Assembly (NCBI GenBank): GCA_028726925.1
Contig: JAQYPI010000037.1
Location: 1-30,840 of the forward strand
Direction: 5' to 3'
From: Caryophanales bacterium
Lineage (GTDB): Bacteria; Bacillota_I; Bacilli_A; RFN20; CAG-826
Length of the DNA stretch: 30,840 nucleotides
Shown: one piece after another, positions 6,237-14,355 of the stretch
How the letters are laid out: each line of letters opens with the position of its first letter
Numbering within the stretch: position 1 is the stretch's first letter
Notes under the pieces: model-generated
The model's database searches: none
What the model saw: only the letters and a program-made list of their open reading frames with translations
Told to the model about the DNA's origin: nothing
Program-made: the position numbers and the translations under genes

Positions 6237-6365
6237 ATGGATAAAGGCACCATCATTGGGATCGTTATAACGATTGCTTTGGTCGGTATAAGCATCGCCG
6301 TTTGCTTTTATTTGCTGTCTCTCAAAGACAAAGAAAACGCTTCGAGTGACGAACCCGAGAATTAA
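6237..6365 (+). CDS. Small single-pass membrane protein (42 aa)
   Basis: The ATG at 6237 opens a 42-residue frame ending with TAA at 6363-6365. It encodes a short N-terminus (MDKG), one strongly hydrophobic helix (about residues 5-28) and a charged tail rich in Lys, Asp and Glu (KDKENASSDEPEN). The hydrophobic/charged layout follows the positive-inside rule for a type with a cytoplasmic tail. It lies 21 bases after the nuclease stop codon, in a stretch that repeats TAAGCGAnTTCA twice (6213-6237), and has no clear ribosome-binding site. Function unknown. The composition makes it more likely a real peptide than a chance ORF, but this is not proven. Confidence 0.55.
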   Translation: MDKGTIIGIVITIALVGISIAVCFYLLSLKDKENASSDEPEN

Positions 6366-6431
6366 GAATCGCTGAACCATCGCCTTTCCGCCCCTCTTTT
6401 CCTAGCCGTTATTTATACTAAATAAATGCAG

Positions 6432-6460
6432 TTTTGTTTCCCGGCTTTCTTGCCTATAAT
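6432..6460 (+). promoter_or_regulatory. Promoter of the gdpP operon, probably leaderless
   Basis: TTTTGT (6432-6437) and a perfect TATAAT (6455-6460) are 17 bases apart. The ATG of gdpP at 6468 is seven bases after the -10 box, so the transcript would start at or one base before the start codon. No Shine-Dalgarno is present. Confidence 0.65.
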
Positions 6461-6467
6461 TTGAGAT

Positions 6468-8558
6468 ATGTCGAATCATCGTTCTTCGTCCGGGAGCGTG
6501 CAACGCGCCCGCGCAAACGCATCGATGTCCTATGCCTTGCACCGCATGTTCCTGTGGACATCCGCCCTTCTTGTCGTCGAAGCGGTTCTTTTGGGCGTGG
6601 CGATTGTCTTGTATTTCTACGACATTCCCACTGGGTTTCGCACCTTGATCCAACCCACCTATTGGATCATCGCGACTGTTGCCATCTTCGTGCTCAATTT
6701 CTTGATTCTCTGGGTCACGGAAATCAAGTTGAGCCGGATTCGTTCCAGGAATGATTTGGGCGCTGCCAACATCATCGGGTCCGATGTCCAAGAGGCCTAC
6801 AACTTTGGCCAAATCGGGCTTGTCATCACCGATGAGAACGACATGGTCCTTTGGACGAACAACCTTTTCCGGGAACGGAAAATCGATCTTTTGGACTGCA
6901 ACATCCTTGAATGGAAAGACAAATTGGCTGTCTTGAAAAACGCACCCTTTGATCACTCCGAGAAAATCGAGGTGAACGATCGCTTCTATGCCGTCAAATA
7001 CTTAAGCGATGCGAGGCTTTATATCTTCAAGGACATCACCGATTACGAACAGGTGTCCCAATTCAACCACCAACAAGCGACGTGCATCGGCATCATCATG
7101 ATCGACAACTATTCCGATGTCGCCGGCAAGACCGAAGATGACAACAACGACCTGATTTCCAAGGTTCGAAACGTCATTTTCGAATATGGGAAGAAGATGG
7201 GTGTCACCTTGCGCCGCTTCCGCAGCGACTCCTACTTTGCCGTTTGCAATTACGCCTCCCTCGCCAAGATGGAAGAAGACGGCTTTTCCTTGCTTGCTGA
7301 ATCGCGCGCTTTGGGCAGGGGCCTTCAAATCGTGCCGACGCTTTCCATTGGCTTCGCGCACAACAACGACGACGTAACTAAACTATCCGAGATGGCTTCT
7401 AACGCCATTGATATCGCGAATTCCCGCGGCGGCGACCAAGCCGTCGTCAGCCATTATGGCCAGGACCTCCGCTATTATGGCGGCAAGACCGCGGCGGTCG
7501 AAAACACGGGGCGCGTCCAGTTCCGCAGTGTTGCCGACTCCTTGATGACGATGATCTCCGGGTCTTCCGACGTCATCGTCTCCGGCCACAAGGACGCTGA
7601 CATGGACGCGATCGGTGCTTGCCTTGGCATCCTAGCTTTCGCCGATTACTGCAAAAAGCCTTGCCACATCGTCTACGATCCTCGCTCCGTCGAACGCCGT
7701 GCTCGCGCGGCTTTCCAGACGTCTTTCGAGAAAGCGGCCTTCGAACGCATCACCCTCACGCCGAAAGAAGCCGAAGACCGCATTTCCCCGTCTACCCTTT
7801 TCGTGGTCGTCGATACCTCCGTTCCTTCCCTCGTCCTTGGGAAAGCCGCGTTGGACAAGTCGTCCAAGACGGTCGTCATCGACCACCATCGCCGTGGAGG
7901 CGACTTCATCGATCGCCCGGTCCTGAACTACATCGACCCATCCGCGGGATCGACCTGCGAAATCCTCTCGGAGCTTATCAAATACGCCACGGCGAATCCT
8001 AGGGTCGAGATTACTCCCGCCTGCGCGACGCTCATGCTATCGGGCATCTTCCTCGATACGTATTTCTTCAAATCGAAAGCGACGGGCATTCGTTCCTTCG
8101 AAGCCGCCGAAATCCTCAAGGTATTTGGCGCCGACAACGTGAAGGCGACCGACTTCTTGAAAGACGAAATCGAGGAATTCAATTTGATCAACAAAGTGGC
8201 CTCGACCATGAAGAGCCCGCATACAGGCGTCATGTACTGCGTCTGCGCGGACGATGACATCGTCGAAAAAAGCTTCCTCGCCAAGGTCGCGAACAACCTG
8301 CGTGAGCAGATTCGCGGCGTCAGCGCGTGCTTCGTCATCGGTAGAACCGGCGAGGACACCGTATCGATTTCCGCGCGAAGCGACGGAACAATCAATGTCG
8401 GGCTACTAACGGATAAACTCGGCGGCGGCGGTCAGTATGACCGGGCGGGCGCGGCGTTTACAAACGTCAAAGTCGGCCTTGTGGAAAGCAAGTTGCTCGA
8501 TTGCCTAGACACATATCTCGAAGAAGCCAGATCAGATTTAGGAGGAGAAGGAATATGA
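6468..8558 (+). CDS. gdpP: Cyclic-di-AMP phosphodiesterase GdpP
   Basis: This 696-residue protein has two N-terminal membrane helices (about 28-50 and 64-83), a degenerate PAS-like region (about 105-195), a degenerate GGDEF-like region (about 200-340) and a DHH/DHHA1 phosphodiesterase (about 365-690). Visible metal ligands are H374-K-D376-A-D378, D449 and D472-H473-H474. It hydrolyses c-di-AMP to pApA, controlling potassium and osmotic balance and wall homeostasis. The DHHA1 glycine motif reads GGGGQ (652-656) where I recall GGGGH in Bacillus and Staphylococcus GdpP, a possibly functional change. The stop codon overlaps the rplI start by four bases, as in other Bacilli. The gene appears leaderless. 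Confidence 0.96.
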   Translation: MSNHRSSSGSVQRARANASMSYALHRMFLWTSALLVVEAVLLGVAIVLYFYDIPTGFRTLIQPTYWIIATVAIFVLNFLILWVTEIKLSRIRSRNDLGAANIIGSDVQEAYNFGQIGLVITDENDMVLWTNNLFRERKIDLLDCNILEWKDKLAVLKNAPFDHSEKIEVNDRFYAVKYLSDARLYIFKDITDYEQVSQFNHQQATCIGIIMIDNYSDVAGKTEDDNNDLISKVRNVIFEYGKKMGVTLRRFRSDSYFAVCNYASLAKMEEDGFSLLAESRALGRGLQIVPTLSIGFAHNNDDVTKLSEMASNAIDIANSRGGDQAVVSHYGQDLRYYGGKTAAVENTGRVQFRSVADSLMTMISGSSDVIVSGHKDADMDAIGACLGILAFADYCKKPCHIVYDPRSVERRARAAFQTSFEKAAFERITLTPKEAEDRISPSTLFVVVDTSVPSLVLGKAALDKSSKTVVIDHHRRGGDFIDRPVLNYIDPSAGSTCEILSELIKYATANPRVEITPACATLMLSGIFLDTYFFKSKATGIRSFEAAEILKVFGADNVKATDFLKDEIEEFNLINKVASTMKSPHTGVMYCVCADDDIVEKSFLAKVANNLREQIRGVSACFVIGRTGEDTVSISARSDGTINVGLLTDKLGGGGQYDRAGAAFTNVKVGLVESKLLDCLDTYLEEARSDLGGEGI

Positions 8559-9016
8559 AAGTGATTTTGACCCAAGACGTGAAAAAAGTGGGCAAGAAAG
8601 GCGAGACCGTCACCGTTTCGGATGGATACGGCCAGAACTTTTTGATTCCGCGGGGTCTTGCGAAGCCCTCCACGGACACCACCCAGAAGGAACTCAAGAG
8701 AGACAACGCGAAGGAGGCGGAACGCCAGAAAGAGCTCAAGGCCGAAGCCGAGAAGATCAAAGCCCGCCTCGAGAACATCAACGTCGAATTCAAATTGAAA
8801 ACCGGATCGGATGGCAGGGCTTTCGGATCCATCTCCCCGAAGGAGATCTGCGAAGGCCTCGAAAAGCAATGGGGCATCAAGCTCGATAAGCGCAAATTCA
8901 TCGATAAATACCCCGCGAACGCCCTTGGTTATACCCGTCTAAAGATCGAACTCTACAAAGGCGTGGAAGGCGAAGTCGTCGGGACGGTCAACGTTCACAT
9001 CTCGGAGGCGAAATAA
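8555..9016 (+). CDS. rplI: 50S ribosomal protein bL9
   Basis: This 153-residue protein matches bL9. The N-terminal RNA-binding domain has MKVILTQDVKKVGKKGETVTVSDGYGQNFLIPRGLA, followed by a long charged connecting helix (about 42-78) and the C-terminal domain with GSDGRAFGSISPKEI. It binds 23S rRNA near the L1 stalk base and helps maintain the reading frame. The start is chosen because ATG at 8555 follows AGGAGG (8540-8545) and overlaps the gdpP stop (ATGA). Its stop overlaps the dnaB start by one base. Confidence 0.97.
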   Translation: MKVILTQDVKKVGKKGETVTVSDGYGQNFLIPRGLAKPSTDTTQKELKRDNAKEAERQKELKAEAEKIKARLENINVEFKLKTGSDGRAFGSISPKEICEGLEKQWGIKLDKRKFIDKYPANALGYTRLKIELYKGVEGEVVGTVNVHISEAK

Positions 9017-10521
9017 TGCCTTCCGTCGCTTTGCCAAGCAACGTCGAAGCCGAACGCTCCGTCCTCGGCGCGATGCTTTGCGATTCCTCCGCCGCGGAAG
9101 TGGGCCTCGAGTCTCTTCGCGAAACCGATTTCAGCGATGAAGACAAGCGCAATCGCTATATTTTCCGCGCGATGGTCCTTTTGCATCAGCAACACGCCCC
9201 CATCGATCCCCAGATGGTCAACGGCCAACTCGTCAACATGCAACTCGACCAATTGGCCGGCGGGCTTCCCTATCTCAAGGATCTCATCGACGCGGTCATC
9301 AACCCCGACAACATCGATCTCTATATCGAGATGGTTCACGAGCAAAGCGTTCTTCGCCAATTGCTCCTCAAGACCCAGGAAATCCAGAAATCTTACGCAG
9401 ACGGCGTCGATAACATTGGCGACTTCATCACCCGTTCCAACGACGAGATTACCCAAATCGCCCAAAAACGCGTTGTGCAGGGCATGAAAGATGCCGCGGA
9501 AGTTGCCGCGAACGTCAAGCGGGAGATGGAAGAAAAAGCCAAGAGGGATAATGCCCGTGGCGTCACCGGCCTCGAGACCGGGTATGCCGTTTTGGATGAA
9601 TACACCCATGGTTGGCAAAAAGGCGATTTGGTTATCCTGGCTGCCCGTCCTAGCGTCGGGAAAACCGCGTTCGGCATGAATCTCGCTTACCTTGCTTCGT
9701 TCAAAAATAAGGTACCCGTTGGCTTCTTTTCACTGGAAATGGCCGCGGATCGCGTCATGGAACGCTTGATCGCCAGCCGTTCTTGTGTGCCTAACGATCG
9801 CATCCAGACCGGCACGTTCCTTTCCGGGAAAGACAAAGGGAAGATCGCGGCCGCCATCGAAGAGATTTCCGCGACGAAGCTCTATTTCGACGATACCCCA
9901 AACTGCAAACTTGGGGATCTCGTCGCCAAGGCGACCAAACTCAAGAAAACCCATCCGGACCTCGGCCTCATCGTCATCGATTACCTCGGCCGCATCCGCT
10001 ACAGCGACAAAGTCGACATGGCCAACCATCAACAAGAGGTCGGTTATATTTCGGGCGCTTTGAAATCCTTGGCCCGTCAGCTAAATGTCCCGGTCATCTG
10101 CTTGGCTCAGCTCAACCGTTCCGTCGAGAACAACGACGATAAGCGCCCGTCTTTGGCGAATCTTCGCGATTCCGGCAACATCGAGCAAGACGCCGATATT
10201 TGCTTGCTCATGTATCGCGAGGACTATTACACCGATCAAGGCTTGTCGGTAAAAAACAAGTTCCAGCGCAAGATGGAAGCCAAGGACAAAGGCGCGGACG
10301 ATGCCCCTTCTGCCCCCTCCCCCGAAGAGAAGAAGAAAAGCGGGGACACCTCCAAAACGACCATCATGGTCGCGAAGAACCGCAACGGCAAAACCGGCAA
10401 CTTTGATCTCATGTTCCAAAAGTCCTTTTCCCGTTTCACCGAACCGACCAACGAATTCCAAGAGAAGCAAGCGGCCATGTACCGCTCTGCGGATCTGGAA
10501 TACTTCGATCCTGAATCATGA
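9016..10521 (+). CDS. dnaB: Replicative DNA helicase DnaB (DnaC in Bacillus)
   Basis: This 501-residue hexameric helicase unwinds DNA at the fork. It has an N-terminal helical collar domain (NVEAERSVLGAML) and a RecA-like motor with Walker A ARPSVGKTA (about residue 210), SLEMAADRVMERLIAS, the DYLGRIRY strand (usually DYLQLI), and the motifs DKRPSLANLRDSGNIEQDADI. Between YREDYY and the last motif MVAKNRNGKTG there is an extra charged, Pro/Lys-rich segment of roughly 30-40 residues (about 412-448). The C-terminus also has a short extension. It is preceded by rplI with a one-base overlap (TAATG) and followed by walJ with a four-base overlap, so translation is coupled. Confidence 0.96.
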   Translation: MPSVALPSNVEAERSVLGAMLCDSSAAEVGLESLRETDFSDEDKRNRYIFRAMVLLHQQHAPIDPQMVNGQLVNMQLDQLAGGLPYLKDLIDAVINPDNIDLYIEMVHEQSVLRQLLLKTQEIQKSYADGVDNIGDFITRSNDEITQIAQKRVVQGMKDAAEVAANVKREMEEKAKRDNARGVTGLETGYAVLDEYTHGWQKGDLVILAARPSVGKTAFGMNLAYLASFKNKVPVGFFSLEMAADRVMERLIASRSCVPNDRIQTGTFLSGKDKGKIAAAIEEISATKLYFDDTPNCKLGDLVAKATKLKKTHPDLGLIVIDYLGRIRYSDKVDMANHQQEVGYISGALKSLARQLNVPVICLAQLNRSVENNDDKRPSLANLRDSGNIEQDADICLLMYREDYYTDQGLSVKNKFQRKMEAKDKGADDAPSAPSPEEKKKSGDTSKTTIMVAKNRNGKTGNFDLMFQKSFSRFTEPTNEFQEKQAAMYRSADLEYFDPES

Positions 10522-11276
10522 TGCGTTTCGTCTTTGCCGCCTCTGGGTCCAAAGGAAACGCCACTCTGATCACCGATGGGGAAGCACTCATTCAAATCGA
10601 CATGGGCGTGGCGCGTAAAACCGTGGCGGAAGCCCTTTTGCCATGGAAGAAGCGTGTCTCCGATATCGAGGCCGTTTTCATCACTCACGATCATTCCGAC
10701 CACATCAAGGGCCTTCCCTATCTTTCCCCGTCTACGGCTATTTACGCGACGGAATGCTCTTTGGATCCCAAAAGCGTTTTCGAGACCATCGAGCCTTATG
10801 TCGGCATTCAAGTCGGCGCGATCAACGTGTTTCCTTTTTCCGTGAGTCATGACGCCCCAAACCCGGTGAATTACCTGATTTCCGTGGGGGAGGAACGGCT
10901 TGGTTACGTCACCGATACCGGATGTCTCGACGAGACCGCCCTATCCCTTTTGAAAAACTGCGACTATTACCTTTTTGAATCGAATCATGATTTGAGAATG
11001 CTTGCCAAAAGCAAAAGGCCTCGTTCGCTCAAAGCACGAATCCGCGGGGATCATGGACATTTAAACAACGTTCAAAGCGCTCGTTATCTGGCATCCCTCA
11101 TCGGAGACAAGACGAAGGAGATTTATCTTGGGCACATTTCCCAGGAATGCAATACCCCGGAAATCGCATTGGAAACCTATCGGGAGGTCTTCGCCGAGGA
11201 AGGGGTTTCGCTAGAAGGCATCGCGCTGCGCGTCACGAATCAGTTTGCCCCGGTCTATGGAGGCAACAAGGAATGA
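10518..11276 (+). CDS. walJ: Metallo-beta-lactamase-fold hydrolase WalJ/YycJ
   Basis: The 252-residue protein opens with the diagnostic FAASGSKGNATLI and has the metal-binding motif T-H57-D-H59-S-D61-H62. Later come YVTDTGCLD and the GDHGHLNN segment that supplies the last metal-binding His. WalJ (YycJ) is a dinuclear-metal nuclease-type enzyme linked to coordination of replication and cell-wall/division in Bacilli; its precise substrate is debated. In Bacillus it belongs to the walRKHIJ operon near rlmH. Here only walJ and rlmH remain next to dnaB, and walRK is not in this window. The ATG (10518 or 10521) overlaps the dnaB stop. Confidence 0.92.
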   Translation: MMRFVFAASGSKGNATLITDGEALIQIDMGVARKTVAEALLPWKKRVSDIEAVFITHDHSDHIKGLPYLSPSTAIYATECSLDPKSVFETIEPYVGIQVGAINVFPFSVSHDAPNPVNYLISVGEERLGYVTDTGCLDETALSLLKNCDYYLFESNHDLRMLAKSKRPRSLKARIRGDHGHLNNVQSARYLASLIGDKTKEIYLGHISQECNTPEIALETYREVFAEEGVSLEGIALRVTNQFAPVYGGNKE

Positions 11277-11752
11277 AAATCGCGATCTATTGCATCGGCT
11301 CCCTCAAGGAATCCTATTGGAAAGAGGCGTGCGCGGAATACGGAAAACGCATACAGCCCTACGCTAAATTGACCATCGAGGAGTTTCCTGACCTTCCTAC
11401 CAAAGAAGGCGCTTCGGCCGCCGAAGAAGAGGAAACGAAGGAAAAAGAAGGACAACGCGTCCTAGCGAAAATCAAGCCAGGGGATTACGTGATTGCCTTG
11501 GATTTGAACCAAAAGGAATACGATTCCGTTTCCTTTTCTCGTCATTTGGGAGAAGCCTTTGTTCGAGGGGGATCCTCCCTCGTTTTCCTGATCGGGGGAT
11601 CTCTTGGGCTAAGCAAAAGCCTGAAAGCAAGGGCCAACGAATCGTTCTCGTTTGGACCGATGACCTTTCCGCATCAGCTTGCTCGGGTCATGTTGCTGGA
11701 ACAACTCTATCGGGCTTTCCGCATCCAAAACGGGCAACCTTATCACAAATAA
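11273..11752 (+). CDS. rlmH: 23S rRNA pseudouridine-1915 N3-methyltransferase RlmH
   Basis: This 159-residue SPOUT methyltransferase has the usual family length. It methylates pseudouridine 1915 in helix 69 of 23S rRNA using S-adenosylmethionine. The trefoil-knot SAM site is seen as FLIGGSLGLS, and the C-terminal signature reads FGPMTFPHQLARVMLLEQLYRAFRIQNGQPYHK. The middle has a Glu/Lys-rich loop (about 48-62) before GQRVLAKIKPGDYVIALD. Its ATG overlaps the walJ stop (ATGA). It ends three bases before the stop of the convergent Cof-type phosphatase gene, with no terminator between them. Confidence 0.96.
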   Translation: MKIAIYCIGSLKESYWKEACAEYGKRIQPYAKLTIEEFPDLPTKEGASAAEEEETKEKEGQRVLAKIKPGDYVIALDLNQKEYDSVSFSRHLGEAFVRGGSSLVFLIGGSLGLSKSLKARANESFSFGPMTFPHQLARVMLLEQLYRAFRIQNGQPYHK

Positions 11753-11755
11753 GAA

Positions 11756-12568
11756 TCAAGGACGGACCTCGTCAATGAGGCCATAACGAAGGCACGCTTT
11801 CGCCCAACCGTCCTCATCGATGTCAGCAGTGACGAAATCCGCGGCTTTTTGAGCGACTTTCTTGCCGTTTCCCATCGCGACGCCAATCCCCGTGTAATGG
11901 AGCATTTCGACGTCGTTTTCGCCATCGCCAAAACTCACGGCTTGGTCAGGGGTAAGCCCAAAGAATTCCAAGACGGATTCTACGCCTTTTGATTTATCGG
12001 AATCCTTCAGCATGATGTCGACGGCGTACTCATCCCAACGGGCGCTTTTGCAATGGGGTAGATGGGGCATGAAAAGGGATTCGTCGAAATCATCGCAGAA
12101 GGCAATCATCTGGTAAACCACCCGGTCATAATGGTCCGGGAAGGTGCGTGGTTGGGGAAAACGCGTTCCGTATTTTTCATGCGCGGAGATGACGCGTTCG
12201 TCAATCATGTTGATGTGGCCTTCTTGCTCTTCGATCAAGGTCAGACCGAACCGCAACCGCTTTGCGTAGAGGATCATGCGGTCCACGATCTCGGAAGGGA
12301 TTGGGTAACGGTAGATGATGGAGCCGCCGATGATGGCGTTCGACCCGTTCATCGTGACCATGCCGTCGGGATGGACCGCGTTCAAGACGCCGGATTTGCG
12401 GATGAGGTAATAATTCCTGCCGGAACAAAGGAAAACCTTGATGCCCTTGGCTTGCATGTCCTCGATGGCGTGAATCGCGGAAGGCGGGACGCGGTGGGTC
12501 GCGTGAGAGAAAAGGGTGCCGTCGATATCGGTGAAGACGATTTTGATTCCTTTTCCTTTGCTTTTCAT
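11756..12568 (-). CDS. Cof-type HAD phosphatase
   Basis: This 270-residue protein is of the Cof/YidA type. The nucleophile motif VFTDIDGTLF (Asp14, Asp16), CSGRNYYLI, the TMNGSNAIIGGSIIYRYPI cap segment and the late DKSKGVESVLEFFGLTPDQAVSFGDGENDVEML motif are all present. Such enzymes dephosphorylate sugar phosphates, PLP or flavin-pathway intermediates; the exact substrate cannot be read from sequence. The ATG at 12568 is used because it fits the usual few residues before the motif. The open frame continues upstream to 13222, but only as antisense of pmbA and the next gene. An AGGAG lies about 16 bases upstream of the ATG, too far for a good site. Confidence 0.92.
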   Translation of the reverse strand: MKSKGKGIKIVFTDIDGTLFSHATHRVPPSAIHAIEDMQAKGIKVFLCSGRNYYLIRKSGVLNAVHPDGMVTMNGSNAIIGGSIIYRYPIPSEIVDRMILYAKRLRFGLTLIEEQEGHINMIDERVISAHEKYGTRFPQPRTFPDHYDRVVYQMIAFCDDFDESLFMPHLPHCKSARWDEYAVDIMLKDSDKSKGVESVLEFFGLTPDQAVSFGDGENDVEMLHYTGIGVAMGNGKKVAQKAADFVTADIDEDGWAKACLRYGLIDEVRP

Positions 12569-12634
12569 GACCGCGTTTCGTTTGCTCCTGTCCCGATACG
12601 GGGTAATGGGTGTAAACTTATTGCCGGATATTTT

Positions 12635-12973
12635 ATGACTTACGACGAATTTAACAAGTACCATCCCTTCGTGGATGCCGAGAACAAACTCGTGAACGCC
12701 TACACGGACGATGAAGGAAACTCCTTCTACGTGGAGCCGGGTTTCTATGATGGGCTTCGCGGGTTCAAAGAAAAGCGCGCGGAAGATTTCGACCGCATCA
12801 TGGCGGCGATCGACGAAACGATCAAAAAGAATCACAAAGTCATTTTCACGGCCGATTTCGAATATCCGTGGATCACGAGAGAAGGGTACATTTATCGCGA
12901 GATTCACGACATAACGGACCCTTTGCTCATCTTCGTCGAAGACAAATCCCGCGGTTCGGATTACGGGGACTAA
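12635..12973 (+). CDS. Small protein of unknown function (112 aa)
   Basis: The protein is acidic and aromatic-rich (MTYDEFNKYHPFVDAENK..., EYPWITREGYIYREIHDITDP). It has no signal peptide, membrane helix or recognised motif, and I do not recognise a family. It is divergent from the Cof-type phosphatase with 66 bases between the two starts, and it ends at a strong bidirectional terminator, which supports it as a real transcription unit. No clear Shine-Dalgarno precedes the ATG. A TAAACT at 12613-12618 is a possible -10 box, and a CCCG-ATA-CGGG palindrome lies upstream, around 12590-12600. Confidence 0.7.
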   Translation: MTYDEFNKYHPFVDAENKLVNAYTDDEGNSFYVEPGFYDGLRGFKEKRAEDFDRIMAAIDETIKKNHKVIFTADFEYPWITREGYIYREIHDITDPLLIFVEDKSRGSDYGD

Positions 12974-13018
12974 AAAACCGCCCACGCCACAAACTAGATG
13001 GGGCGTGAGCGGGTTTTT
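12972..13018. terminator. Bidirectional terminator between convergent genes
   Basis: CCGC-c-CACGCC (12978-12988) pairs with GGCGTG-a-GCGG (13002-13012). A run of A precedes it (12972-12977) and a run of T follows (13014-13018), so it can serve both the 12635 gene and the tldD-pmbA operon coming from the other side. Confidence 0.85.
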
Positions 13019-13032
13019 GTTTGCTTGAGAGT

Positions 13033-14355
13033 TTATTTGCCGCCGATGGACATGCTCTTGATATAAGCATTCGCCACGGAGATGGCGTTTTCCCTCATAA
13101 CCGGGTTGTTGTCGAATCCCTTCAGGTCTTTGACCATTTTTAGGAGGTTGCCAGACAACGTGATGAGGTTGAGAGGCTCCGCGAGTTTGCCGTCGCGAAT
13201 CCGGAACCCTTCCGCTTGGCAAGAGAAGTCGCCGGAATTCGGGTTGAGCCCGGTGCCAAGGCCCGCGACTTCCGTGATGAACACGCCGTCCTTGATGGGG
13301 GCGATGAGTTCATCGAAAGTCTGCTTGCCCGGACGAACGAAGATGTTGCTGAAACCGATGCCGACTTTCATGGAACCCCATGTCCCGTTTCCGGTCGTTT
13401 CGACTCCCGCTTTCTTCGCGGTTTCGCGGTTGTGGAAATACGTTTTGAGAACGCCTCGCTGAATGACCACTTTGTTTTTCTTCGCGACGCCTTCGCCATC
13501 GAAGTAAGAGAAGTGGACGTTCTTCGTGAGAGGTTTCTCCTCGATCGTTAGTTTGCTCGAAGCGACCTTCTCGCCGAGCTTGCCTTCCAAGAAGGAGGAA
13601 TGCTTTTGCACTTCTTCGGCAGAGCAAGCGGAGAGGAACGCATCGATGAGGTCGGAGAAGACGTCGTGGTGAAGGACGGTCGGGTATTTGCCCGCATCGC
13701 AGGGGGCCCCACCGAATTTCGCGAGGGCTCCTTGGACGATTTTGCTCGCGAATTCCTTGGGATCGAAGGCTCCGAAATCGCTTCCGAGATGGGAGTCATA
13801 GAACGTTTTGACTTCGTCCCCCTTCTTGCAAACGGCGCCGGCGACGAAGGTGAAGTAATTGCCCTTTTGCTTGAGCTTGAGCCCGAAAGAGTTTTGGACC
13901 TCTTCCTCGTATTCCGATTCCGCGTAGGTCACGTGGTCCGCGTCAGTGACGGACGGGTCCGCCGCGTAAACGGCGTTCTCGAGCTCGTGGAGGACGGCGA
14001 TCTTCCGTTCGAGGGGGATCGTTGGCAATTCCTTGTTGTAGACCGACCCCTTCTTGTATTTCTCGGAACCCTTGAAAACAGAAGCCTCTTCTTCCTTTTC
14101 GTTGTATTTCGCTGTCAGGATGATTTGGTCTGCCAAGAACTCGAGGCTGTCCTTCGTGAACTTTTGGGTATTCCCGGAACCGAATTTTCCTTGGTAGATG
14201 CCGAAGGCGGAAATGGATTGAGAGTCCGCGATCTTGAAGGAATCGATTTCGTGCTTGAACAAACGAATGCTCGTGGACTTGGAGCGCTCCACGATGATTT
14301 GCGCTTCGGAAATCCCTTTTTTCTCGCAAATCTCAAAGAACTTTTTCAAATTCAT
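13033..14355 (-). CDS. pmbA: TldE/PmbA subunit of the TldD/E metalloprotease
   Basis: This 440-residue protein is the non-catalytic partner of TldD. Typical segments are SISAFGIYQGKFGSGNTQKFTKDSL, YPTVLHHDVFSDLIDAFLSACSAEEVQKHSSFLEGKLGEKV and the C-terminal GTGLNPNSGDFSCQAEGFRIRDGKLAEPLNLITLSGNL. It lacks the HExxxH motif, as expected for TldE. The TldD/E heterodimer degrades unfolded peptides and trims leader peptides (microcin B17 in E. coli) inside a closed chamber. The ATG overlaps the tldD stop by four bases, and GGGGAGG lies upstream. Downstream is a shared terminator. Confidence 0.94.
   Translation of the reverse strand: MNLKKFFEICEKKGISEAQIIVERSKSTSIRLFKHEIDSFKIADSQSISAFGIYQGKFGSGNTQKFTKDSLEFLADQIILTAKYNEKEEEASVFKGSEKYKKGSVYNKELPTIPLERKIAVLHELENAVYAADPSVTDADHVTYAESEYEEEVQNSFGLKLKQKGNYFTFVAGAVCKKGDEVKTFYDSHLGSDFGAFDPKEFASKIVQGALAKFGGAPCDAGKYPTVLHHDVFSDLIDAFLSACSAEEVQKHSSFLEGKLGEKVASSKLTIEEKPLTKNVHFSYFDGEGVAKKNKVVIQRGVLKTYFHNRETAKKAGVETTGNGTWGSMKVGIGFSNIFVRPGKQTFDELIAPIKDGVFITEVAGLGTGLNPNSGDFSCQAEGFRIRDGKLAEPLNLITLSGNLLKMVKDLKGFDNNPVMRENAISVANAYIKSMSIGGK

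Noticed and set aside
12569..13222. N-terminal extension of the Cof-type phosphatase by 218 residues
   Set aside because: It would run antisense through the 12635 gene, the terminator and the end of pmbA. The DIDGT motif is normally within the first 20 residues, which fits the ATG at 12568.
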